DNA from: an uncultured candidate division Zixibacteria bacterium
GTDB lineage: Bacteria; Zixibacteria; MSB-5A5; SM1-73
Length of the DNA stretch: 64,000 nucleotides
Reading direction: 5' to 3'
Assembly: GCA_903908285.1 (NCBI GenBank)
Contig: CAIVRH010000038.1
Location: 62,001-126,000 of the forward strand
This document shows positions 8,199 to 15,406 of the stretch, in pieces. A program made the position numbers and the translations under genes. How positions within the stretch are numbered: the first letter of the stretch is position 1; the number at the start of each line of letters is the position of its first letter. The notes under the pieces are model-generated. The model was not told the DNA's origin and made no database searches. It saw only the letters and a program-made list of their open reading frames with translations.

Positions 8199-8666
8199 AT
8201 TAATATACGAATAAAATTCTCTGAATCAAACAGAAAACGCAAGAATTGATTTCGTGAAAAAGGTTAAAAGTTCCGGGTGTATAACCTCTAACATTAGACA
8301 CATTGATAGACTGCTAAGAGACTGATTGGCGGATGGTTCGATGCATACAACCAATTGATTATATCCGGGTGATTATCTCGGCAAAGATTCCGCTTAAGTA
8401 ACCCGAAGATGATAGTCTAAACCGTAAACGGAATCAATCCTTACCTGATTCCCTTAAAATAACTTGCCGAGACCTAACTTAATGGATGTCAACGGATTTA
8501 AACCAATAACTTTCAAATATCTTCCGCCGGTCGCCGATTCCTTTAGGTAATCTTCCCGTTAATGTAAATTCTTCAGCAAACTGAACGATAATTAATAATA
8601 ATGGATCATCCAATCCGAAAATCAAGATTTTGAAGAAAACCGATGAAAGCGAGTTAAGGTGACAGA
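8199..8666. other. 468-bp divergent intergenic spacer
   Basis: This spacer separates divergently transcribed genes (PorV-like leftward, roadblock-like rightward). I see no open frame with a ribosome site, no strong hairpin and no clear sigma-70 pair, although promoters in both directions must lie here. The only site of note is the GTTAAGGTGACAG ribosome site directly before 8667. Confidence 0.5.
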
Positions 8667-9290
8667 ATGATCATACCTGCAGGTTTGTTAAGCGAAACCC
8701 GCTTTGGCGAGACCAAGTTTTTTGTGCAAACCGAATTTGCATCAAGACCCCATCCCCGAGTAACCACCACTATAACCATAGACGGGGCGGTGGTGGAAAA
8801 AGTGGAAAACGTCTGGGAAAAGCTGCCTCAAACGGAGGAAGATAGAGAGGCGATTGAAGGATTTTTAATAAAACAGCATCAGCAGGTTTTGAGAAATATA
8901 AAAGAGAAAAAGGGCAGCTTGATTTCCTTTGAGCCGGGAAAGGTAGAAGAAAGGGCCTGTGAAGATGACACCATTTTAAAAATACGGGAAGAACTTTCGC
9001 GAACCAAAGGGGTCCGCGGGTGGGTTTTCCTCTCGGAAAGCACCCGCATGACCATGCACCTGATTTCGGAACCGGAAGATAAAGAGACTGAAGATTTCAT
9101 AGTGCAGATTAAGAATCTCTCTTCGTTTCTACCCCAAATAGCTCCATGGGGGAATTTTAAAGGTGCTATCTTAACTTCGCTTAAGTATCGGATGATCTTT
9201 TTGCCTTGGAAGAAGCATTTGGTGGGAGTCACTCTGGACCCCCAGGTGGATTGCGAAAAGCTGGTCAAGAGAATTAAATCACTAATCTAA
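8667..9290 (+). CDS. Uncharacterised protein, possible roadblock/LC7-like C-terminal domain
   Basis: A 207-residue soluble protein that I do not recognise. The first 50 residues form a strand-rich segment (TKFFVQTEF..., RVTTTITIDGAVVEKVEN), then a helix rich in Glu and Gln. The second half, from about residue 110, reads GVRGWVFLSES, a helix, then GAILTSLKYRMIFLPW and HLVGVTLDP, the strand-helix-strand-strand order of a roadblock/LC7 domain. The protein would then be a partner of the next gene, which begins in the same way. It has an AAGGTGA ribosome site and no signal peptide. The function is open; longin/roadblock pairs often serve small GTPases, but no GTPase gene is adjacent. Confidence 0.55.
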   Translation: MIIPAGLLSETRFGETKFFVQTEFASRPHPRVTTTITIDGAVVEKVENVWEKLPQTEEDREAIEGFLIKQHQQVLRNIKEKKGSLISFEPGKVEERACEDDTILKIREELSRTKGVRGWVFLSESTRMTMHLISEPEDKETEDFIVQIKNLSSFLPQIAPWGNFKGAILTSLKYRMIFLPWKKHLVGVTLDPQVDCEKLVKRIKSLI

Positions 9291-9328
9291 GCCATGCTTC
9301 AACCTGCTTTCAATTTTCAAGGGATCAG

Positions 9329-10084
9329 ATGGAAAATATTTTAAAGGAAATTAAATCGGTGCCGGGTGTAGCCGGGGCGTTGGTGCTGGCAAAAGAATCC
9401 CGGGTCTCCTATCACAAGCTGCCCGGTAGTTTCACTCCCATCCTGATCAAACAAGTGGGGGTAATGCTGCAGAAGCTTTCCCTGAAGATGCCGCCGCACA
9501 GCCGGCTGGAATTAAAATTTGATAACGGCATAGGATTGGTATATAACCTGGAAAAAAGCGCGGTCTTGATCTTTGGACAACCCGATTTGGATTTCTCCTT
9601 TCTGGGACTGGTGCTGAAATCGGCCCTGCAGTCGATTGAGAGGATACTGGAGAAAACCGCGCTGCCACCGGAAGAGTTTACCGAAACACCTTCATTGATC
9701 ATGGATCAAACCAATCTGAACCTGCTGATCGAGGCGCTGAATCTGGTGGCTACCGGTTATGCGGAAAAACAAGGGATCTGGTGGGTCACCAAAAACTTGC
9801 GTAAAGTCAAGGATGATATGATCCGGGAATTTCCCCAGATGTCAAATTTTTGTGTGGATAATCGGGGGAAGGTCTCCGTGGTCAAGGCCAAAGCGGAAAT
9901 GTTTGACCGGAAAACGCCTTTGGCTTTGATTAAGTGGATAGATCTTTTTGTGAATAAAACCCCGCATCCCTCCCCGCGGGATCGGGTGGCAGATGTAAGA
10001 AAACTAACCGCCCATATCAGCAAACCCTTGGAGGGAATAGGATTTTACGAGCTCTACACCAAAGTGGCAAAGAAGCTGGTCTGA
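9329..10084 (+). CDS. Roadblock/LC7-like N-terminal domain protein with unknown C-terminal domain
   Basis: A 251-residue soluble protein. Residues 1-105 read SVPGVAGALVLAKESRVSYH, a long helix, then RLELKFDNGIGLVYNL and AVLIFGQPDL, the pattern of a roadblock/LC7 domain. The C-terminal 130 residues (NLNLLIEALNLVATGYAEKQ onward) are mostly helical, end in KVAKKLV, and I recognise no family. It starts 38 bp after the previous gene with an AAGGGA ribosome site, so the two form an operon. Their shared domain type suggests a heterodimeric regulatory or scaffold pair. Transcription ends near the hairpin at 10105-10129. Confidence 0.55.
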   Translation: MENILKEIKSVPGVAGALVLAKESRVSYHKLPGSFTPILIKQVGVMLQKLSLKMPPHSRLELKFDNGIGLVYNLEKSAVLIFGQPDLDFSFLGLVLKSALQSIERILEKTALPPEEFTETPSLIMDQTNLNLLIEALNLVATGYAEKQGIWWVTKNLRKVKDDMIREFPQMSNFCVDNRGKVSVVKAKAEMFDRKTPLALIKWIDLFVNKTPHPSPRDRVADVRKLTAHISKPLEGIGFYELYTKVAKKLV

Positions 10085-10097
10085 TTTTTCCCTTTAC

Positions 10098-10129
10098 AAA
10101 TAAAAGAGCCCCGCTTTTGACGGGACTCT
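10098..10129 (-). terminator. Terminator of the 6S-like RNA
   Basis: On the minus strand AGAGTCCCG (10129-10121) pairs with CGGGGCTCT (10113-10105) with one G-U pair, and is followed by a T-rich TTTTATTT. On the plus strand the same stem has an A-C mismatch and no T run, so minus is the working direction; it may still help end the roadblock operon. Confidence 0.78.
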
Positions 10130-10132
10130 TCT

Positions 10133-10316
10133 GGAAAGGGCTTTGATTTGAAAGGACGCTCTCATAACGCAACCATAAAGGGCTTTTATAACCGCCTTTA
10201 GTATTTCGCTTTCGCTATCCCCCCACCAGAGGTGAGAGGGTCACGGCGTACACTCAACTGCAGGGGGCGACCTTCATCAGTCGATTGTTAAAGGTCTTTC
10301 AAATGCACCCTTTCCT
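10133..10316 (-). ncRNA. Structured small RNA, 6S-like
   Basis: A gene-free, about 184-nt segment with the architecture of a stand-alone RNA. The 5' end GGAAAGGG (10315-10308) pairs perfectly with CCCTTTCC (10140-10133), and after a small internal loop ATTTGAAAG pairs perfectly with CTTTCAAAT, giving a 17-bp closing stem. Inside are a CACC-TCT-GGTG hairpin extended by G-U and G-C pairs, and a GCGAAAGC tetraloop-type hairpin. A sigma-70-like promoter places the start seven bases from the -10 at the stem's first base, and an intrinsic terminator follows. Length and long closing stem match 6S RNA; I could not test a covariance model, so the family name is provisional. Confidence 0.5.
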
Positions 10317-10321
10317 CTTCT

Positions 10322-10350
10322 AACTTACCATCAAAAGCCACAAAAAGCAA
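10322..10350 (-). promoter_or_regulatory. Promoter of the 6S-like RNA
   Basis: On the minus strand TTGCTT (10350-10345), a 17-bp spacer and TAAGTT (10327-10322). The predicted start near 10315 coincides with the first base of the RNA's closing stem, which supports both calls. Confidence 0.5.
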
Positions 10351-10598
10351 GCATTTTGTTCTTAAAACAGAAAATTTATTAGGGGTACAAATACCCTAAA
10401 GAATTATTGCCTGCTTTTAAGTGATTCTGCCTTGACCTCTGATCCTTATCCCTGAAATCTTTCATCCAAAAGAAATATTTCTGCATAAAATCAATTGCCT
10501 CGAAGCCGTCTGAGGTCTTATATTAGGATGGAGGAACAAATGCGGGTATGGCTTTTCCGGCGGTTTGTTTAATCCATGAAGTAACGGGAATCAAGAGA

Positions 10599-10982
10599 AT
10601 GCTTGCCGGTTTAGGTGTGGACTTAATAGAGGTTGGAAGAATCAGAAAAGCTTTGGATCGGTGGGGAGAGCGGTTTATCCGGCGGGTCTTCACCGCCGAG
10701 GAAAAACGCTACTCTTTGCGAAAAGCTTTCCCCGAACAGTCATTTGCTGCCCGTTTTGCCGCCAAAGAGGCGGTGCTGAAAGCCTTAGGCACCGGTCTTT
10801 CCGGAGGAATCGGTTGGACTCAAGTGGAGATAGTGAATAATAAAAATGGCAAGCCCGAGGTGAAATTGGGAAAAAAGATCACCGCGCGAATCGGAGAAAA
10901 GAAAATCTTAATAAGCCTCTCTCATACCAAAGAATTCGCCATTGCTTTTGCAGCTTTAGTGGAGGATAATAAATTTAGTTAA
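10599..10982 (+). CDS. acpS: Holo-[acyl-carrier-protein] synthase
   Basis: Transfers 4'-phosphopantetheine from CoA to the serine of acyl carrier protein, activating it for fatty acid synthesis. The 127-residue protein keeps the AcpS pattern: GLGVDLIEVGRI at the N-terminus with the Mg-binding Asp, FTAEEKRY, then F-AARFAAKEAVLKALG near residues 55-68 with the catalytic Glu and Lys, and ISLSHTKEFAIAFA near the C-terminus. I set the start at the ATG at 10599 because family members begin at this point; an upstream frame opening at 10548 adds 17 residues without similarity. The ribosome site (AAGAGA) is weak and close. It is followed 138 bp later by pyrE. Confidence 0.92.
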   Translation: MLAGLGVDLIEVGRIRKALDRWGERFIRRVFTAEEKRYSLRKAFPEQSFAARFAAKEAVLKALGTGLSGGIGWTQVEIVNNKNGKPEVKLGKKITARIGEKKILISLSHTKEFAIAFAALVEDNKFS

Positions 10983-11120
10983 AAAATGAATAAGAACTTA
11001 AGCCAGGTTTCGGTATAACAATTGAACTTTCATCGAAACAGCCAATAAATAAATTTGAATTGAATTTTTTACCCGTAATCCGTAATCCGTCATCCATCAT
11101 CCGTTATCGAAAGGAGCCTT

Positions 11121-11699
11121 ATGTCCAACCAAAAAGAGATTTTCGATATTTTTGAAAAATCCGGTGCGCTTTTAAAGGGTCATTTTCTTTTAAGCTCCGG
11201 CCTTCACTCCGGTTTGTATTTCGAAAAATTCCAGGTGCTGCAATATCCGAATTATGTGGAGATTTTATGCCGGAAGCTGGCGGACTTTTTCAAAGAGGAT
11301 CGGGTGGAGGTGGTGGTCGGTCCCACCACCGGGGGAGTCATCATCGCTTACGAAGTGGCGAAGAATCTGAAAGTAAGATCCATATTTGCCGAGCCGGGAG
11401 AGCAGGGTCGGATTTTCAAAAGAGGATTCAATCTGGGAAAGGGTGAAAAGGTTTTGATCGTGGACGATATCCTGACCACCGGTGGTTCGGTCAACGAGGT
11501 GGTTTCATTGGTGGAAAAACATGAAGCCGACATCCTGGGGATCGGGATTCTTCTGGATCGAAGCGGAGGAAAAGTGAAATTCGATTATCCCTTGAAAGCT
11601 CTGGCGATAACCGATGTAATCAATTACCGTCCGGAAGAGTGCCCCATGTGCAAAAGCGGGGAACCTCTGATAAAACCGGGGAGCAGAAAGATACAATAA
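11121..11699 (+). CDS. pyrE: Orotate phosphoribosyltransferase
   Basis: Joins orotate to PRPP to make orotidine 5'-phosphate in pyrimidine synthesis. The 192-residue protein has the type I PRTase fold: an N-terminal hood with GHFLLSSGLHSG, VVVGPTTGGVIIAYEVA, and the PRPP loop VLIVDDILTTGGSV near residues 112-125. The C-terminal tail CPMCKSGEPLIKPGS is the form seen in the PyrE subgroup of deep-branching bacteria and archaea. The ATG has a GAAAGGAG site just upstream. No other pyr genes are adjacent. Confidence 0.95.
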   Translation: MSNQKEIFDIFEKSGALLKGHFLLSSGLHSGLYFEKFQVLQYPNYVEILCRKLADFFKEDRVEVVVGPTTGGVIIAYEVAKNLKVRSIFAEPGEQGRIFKRGFNLGKGEKVLIVDDILTTGGSVNEVVSLVEKHEADILGIGILLDRSGGKVKFDYPLKALAITDVINYRPEECPMCKSGEPLIKPGSRKIQ

Positions 11700-11830
11700 G
11701 GAAATAAAATCCATGACGGATGATGTATAATGGATAGAAACAAAGGAAAATGGAAGATGGAAAAAGGAAAATTCCGTCTTCTTTTTAGGGAAAGAGGTAT
11801 TTAGGAATAGAGGGTATCGGAGGATAACAG

Positions 11831-12175
11831 ATGAAGATAATAAATTTCAAAAATATGGAAGCCAGGGAAGTCAAGGAGGCAGGAGCGGTCGGGGTCACCA
11901 TCCGTTGGCTGATCTCGGCTAATGATGGCGCTCCCAATTTCGCCATGCGTATATTCGAAGTCGAACCGGATGGGTGTACACCATATCACCAGCATAAATG
12001 GGAACATGAGGCATTCATATTGGAGGGGAAGGGGAATCTGGTTTTAGAGGACAAGACTGTTCCTTTGAACAAAGGCGATGCTGTCTATGTTCCCGGTGAG
12101 GAAAATCATCAATTCAAAAATGCTTCAACGGAAAATTTGGTATTTTTGTGTATGGTTCCGAATAAGATGATCTGA
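11831..12175 (+). CDS. Cupin domain protein
   Basis: A 114-residue single-domain cupin. Cupin motif 1 is seen as YHQHKWEHEAFILEGKG near residues 55-72 and motif 2 as GDAVYVPGEENHQFKN near 83-98, so the metal ligands H-x-H, E and H are all present. The beta-barrel presumably binds a divalent metal. The substrate is unknown; small cupins of this kind are often sugar isomerases, dioxygenases or sensors. The start has a GGAGGATAACAG ribosome site. It is a single gene between pyrE and a MITE-like palindrome. Confidence 0.85.
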   Translation: MKIINFKNMEAREVKEAGAVGVTIRWLISANDGAPNFAMRIFEVEPDGCTPYHQHKWEHEAFILEGKGNLVLEDKTVPLNKGDAVYVPGEENHQFKNASTENLVFLCMVPNKMI

Positions 12176-12276
12176 TCTCGTTTCCCGTCTAATCGTAAAC
12201 CGATTTTTCCATTCGAGAGCAGATCAACCACAATTTACCACTCCGCCTCCTGTTTTCCCTTTACATGAAGAGGGTG

Positions 12277-12389
12277 TGTCATAATCGGGTTTTGACTTTG
12301 TAGCCGCAATCTTTAGATTGCGTAAGTCGTTGGTATTCAAAGAAACGTTTTCGACCATACGGGCGGCTACAAAATATCTAATTATGACA
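12277..12389. repeat. 113-bp terminal-inverted-repeat (MITE-like) element
   Basis: The ends TGTCATAAT and ATTATGACA are inverted, as are the next blocks TTTGTAGCCGC (12297-12307) and GCGGCTACAAA (12363-12373). Inside is a perfect 18-bp palindrome at 12305-12322 (CGCAATCTTTAGATTGCG), a type also seen at 32638 and 47088. There is no coding capacity. It lies just upstream of the Nudix gene. Confidence 0.7.
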
Positions 12390-12438
12390 TGGCCTCGAAG
12401 GGAGAAAGGAATCAAAGTAAAGAGACGGAAATATCCGA

Positions 12439-12993
12439 ATGCTTTCAGATATCGAAAGAAAATACGGCACACCCCGCGAACTGGTCATGACTTTTCCCAT
12501 GAACCCGAAGGAATTCCAAATACTCGAAAGTAGCATGCGAGATGGGCGGGATTCGGACGTGACCATGTTCATCTTCAAAGGGGACAAAATAATAGTAATC
12601 GCCAAACCTTTTTATCCGGAAGGGCTTTACCGGGCACCGTCCGGGGGAATAAGACCGGAAGAAAACCTGGAGCAGACGGCGAAAAGAGAAGCCTATGAGG
12701 AGACGGGAACGGAAATCGAGTTGGAAAAATACATTTTGAAAATCCGTGTTTCCTTTGTATGTGACCGGGAAAAAGCTGAATGGACCAGTCATATATTCAC
12801 TGCCAGATATATTTCCGGCGAACTGAAACCCATCGATACTCATGAAATAGAAAAGGTAGCCCTGATGAGTCTGGATGAGATTTCTTCTTTGAAACCAAGG
12901 CTATTGCAACAGAATTCAGGCGGTCTGGCTTATCGCGCCGCTCTTACAGAGGCAACCATAACGGAAATTCTGTCCATAAAAAAGGGGGCGTAG
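12439..12993 (+). CDS. Nudix hydrolase
   Basis: A 184-residue hydrolase of nucleoside diphosphates linked to another moiety. The Nudix box is complete: G-G-I-R-P-E-E, then REAYEETGTE near residues 72-94, matching Gx5Ex7REUxEExGU. N-terminal to it, RELVMTFPMNPKEF and a strand-rich segment precede the domain; C-terminal to it is a sheet typical of the fold. The substrate is not predictable; the closest general type would be an ADP-ribose pyrophosphatase-like or MutT-like enzyme. No clear ribosome site is seen. It is convergent with the multihaem cytochrome, whose stop is 47 bp away. Confidence 0.88.
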   Translation: MLSDIERKYGTPRELVMTFPMNPKEFQILESSMRDGRDSDVTMFIFKGDKIIVIAKPFYPEGLYRAPSGGIRPEENLEQTAKREAYEETGTEIELEKYILKIRVSFVCDREKAEWTSHIFTARYISGELKPIDTHEIEKVALMSLDEISSLKPRLLQQNSGGLAYRAALTEATITEILSIKKGA

Positions 12994-13040
12994 AGCAAAC
13001 GTCCCTATTGTCAATCTGACAAAATATGATTGGTGTTATT

Positions 13041-15035
13041 CTACAAATCCTCTTTCTTTTCCTGGTCTTCTTCTACTTCTGTTTCTATAATCGGTTCCTC
13101 GTACTCTTCCCCTGCCAGCTCACCCCGGGCGATCATCTTCTGGTAGTCTAAAGGATGCCTTTTCAGGTACTCCTCTTCGGTCATGGTTCCGGTTAAAAAT
13201 AAGAAGTTGACCGGATAGGTTTCCGGATCGAAGATCATGTAGAAGAAATGCCAGACTAAGATTGCCAGAGTAGCCAAACAAGCCTCGTAAAAATGTATTG
13301 CTTTACATACATCCAAAAGCCACCTGGGGAAATAAGCCAAAAAAGAGTTTTCAAACCACAGAGGTAATCCGGTTAGTATCATCACTAACCCGCCCCACAT
13401 AAGTGCCCAGTACTCCGCTTTTTCTGCATAATGATAGCGGTCATACATCGGCTCTCTGGATGAAAAACCCAGGCTCCAAAGCATGTTCTGTACCACATTT
13501 CTAACATCCGAAATCACCGGGATTTTGGATAGTATCTGACCCCTTCCCCTTTTGGTCAATCCCGCATGCAGAAAGGAGTATATGAACAGCCCGATGAAGA
13601 TCACACCCGCCACCCGGTGAGCCACCACCCGCGCGGCAAAGGCCGTCGGCGAATGAGTCATCCAGGAAGACCACCAGAAATCGGGATATCTAAAAGCAAA
13701 ACCGGTGATCACCAGAGTGGTAAATGAAACCATCAGAAGAAAATGCCACATGATTTCCACCAGATTAAAGCGGACCACGTTCCCGCTCTTGGCTTCCCGG
13801 TATCGATCCCTGACGTATTTTATCATAACGATGGCGTTATGCGCCAGCATTAACCCGATGGTTAAAAGGATGACTCCCAGGTATAACCGCCTTACCCAAT
13901 AAACCCCGATATCCTTTTTGGTGGACGGTAAAATATGGATCGACCCTTTGGAAAAGTTAGCTCCCGCTCCTTTGTGACACTTTCCGCAGGTCTGGGGCAG
14001 ATTGATTTGGCTGATCGAAGAGAGGGGATCATCCGGTGGTCTGATATTATGGCTGGTATGGCAGCTTGCGCAGCTGGCTGTGGTGGTATCTCCCGCCACA
14101 CTTCCGGCAGTGTGATAACTGTCCAGATAGGTGGTGATCCTTTCAGAAACCAGTCCGTATTTCTTGTCAATCCTCTCCTGGGAATGACAGCGGGTACAGG
14201 TTACCTTGGAAAGGTTGGCGGTAAAGGTGGAAGAGGTCTTGTCCCCTGACGTTTTAATGGCGTGTTCGGTATGACAATCGGTACAAACCGGAGCGTCGGC
14301 AACTCCTTCTCTTACGGCACTTCCGTGAGCATCTTTACTATACTCCTCCAACTCGGAGGGATGACACTGACCGCAGGTGGAAGGGATATTGGTCCGGTAG
14401 GTTAGGGAAGCAGGATCGGAAGGGGGCTTCAGATCATGGCTTTTGTGACAATCTGAGCAAACCGCCACCCCGTCGTTGCCTTCTTTTAGCGATATGCCGT
14501 GAACGCTTTCCATATATTCCTGATATGGAGCAGGAATCGGCATTTGGTATTTCCGTACAGTAACCGGACTGGAATGGCATTTGGCGCACATCTTGGGTTG
14601 ATTTCCCCGGTAGGTATCCGCATCGGGATCATCCGCTTTCCGGATGCGATGATAAGAATGACAGTCTTTACAATCGGGTGCATTCGCTGTACCCTCCAGT
14701 TTTTTTTGCCCATGAAATCCTGCCTGATATAGACTCGCCTCTTCCTGGTGACAGCTGCCACAGTTTACCGGACCCGGAGGCGTAGCATGCGGCTCGGCTA
14801 ATACTCCCTGGTGACAACCATCACAACCTAAATTCTGGTGGATCGATTTGGCAAAGACCGAATGATCCACAAAGAGCGAAATTTCTTTCCCGGTTGAGTC
14901 TGTCGTGGTAAGACTCTTGTCACCATGGCATACCAGGCATTCCGCAATAGTAGCTGGATTTCCGGTTGAAGCAAGCAAAAGAACAAGAATCAAAAGACAA
15001 AACGTAAAAATGAAATTTGACTGTCTTCCTCGCAT
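13041..15035 (-). CDS. Undecahaem cytochrome c fused to a cytochrome b-type membrane domain
   Basis: A 664-residue exported protein. After a signal peptide come eleven CxxCH haem-binding motifs (CLVCH, CDGCH, CGSCH, CKDCH, CAKCH, CSDCH, CGQCH, CTDCH, CTRCH, CASCH, CGKCH) between residues about 34 and 365. From about 380 there are four or five membrane helices with buried histidines (MWHFLLMV, VVAHRVAGV, AIHFYEACL, LVWHFFYM), resembling b-type subunits of formate dehydrogenase or cytochrome b561. The tail is very acidic. The likely role is quinol oxidation or reduction in the membrane with electron transfer along a periplasmic haem wire, all in one chain. No partner enzyme is adjacent. Confidence 0.9.
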   Translation of the reverse strand: MRGRQSNFIFTFCLLILVLLLASTGNPATIAECLVCHGDKSLTTTDSTGKEISLFVDHSVFAKSIHQNLGCDGCHQGVLAEPHATPPGPVNCGSCHQEEASLYQAGFHGQKKLEGTANAPDCKDCHSYHRIRKADDPDADTYRGNQPKMCAKCHSSPVTVRKYQMPIPAPYQEYMESVHGISLKEGNDGVAVCSDCHKSHDLKPPSDPASLTYRTNIPSTCGQCHPSELEEYSKDAHGSAVREGVADAPVCTDCHTEHAIKTSGDKTSSTFTANLSKVTCTRCHSQERIDKKYGLVSERITTYLDSYHTAGSVAGDTTTASCASCHTSHNIRPPDDPLSSISQINLPQTCGKCHKGAGANFSKGSIHILPSTKKDIGVYWVRRLYLGVILLTIGLMLAHNAIVMIKYVRDRYREAKSGNVVRFNLVEIMWHFLLMVSFTTLVITGFAFRYPDFWWSSWMTHSPTAFAARVVAHRVAGVIFIGLFIYSFLHAGLTKRGRGQILSKIPVISDVRNVVQNMLWSLGFSSREPMYDRYHYAEKAEYWALMWGGLVMILTGLPLWFENSFLAYFPRWLLDVCKAIHFYEACLATLAILVWHFFYMIFDPETYPVNFLFLTGTMTEEEYLKRHPLDYQKMIARGELAGEEYEEPIIETEVEEDQEKKEDL

Positions 15036-15406
15036 GAAAACCTTTCTTACTTGGCTGGTAAATTATATTATTACTTTGGGAAAATAAAAGCAGACCAGTT
15101 CCTTGTCAAGCCTTTTTGCAGTGTCGACTTGTGACTGTTGAATATTCCGACAGTTAAAACCAAATAGGGTGGGGGAATATCTACACCAGTAAAAAATGAG
15201 AATAGCATTGAGACTTAGCTGTTCATGTCATCCATGCTAAAGGGTTGGTTGACGAATAAGAATGCATAGACATCCACACAAATATGTCAAGCTGATTGAA
15301 CCATGCCTTGACCTACAAACTTTCGTCCGAGATAAACTCGGACGCTACAGCTTTATATCTTTCTTTTACCATGGTTTATATTCGTCATCCGTCATTAGAT
15401 ATTTGT
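15036..15406. other. 371-bp spacer
   Basis: It lies between the cytochrome start and the TonB receptor stop, both on the minus strand, and must hold the cytochrome promoter. I see only a small hairpin, CGTCCGAG/CTCGGACG around 15325-15345, and no gene with a ribosome site. Confidence 0.5.
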
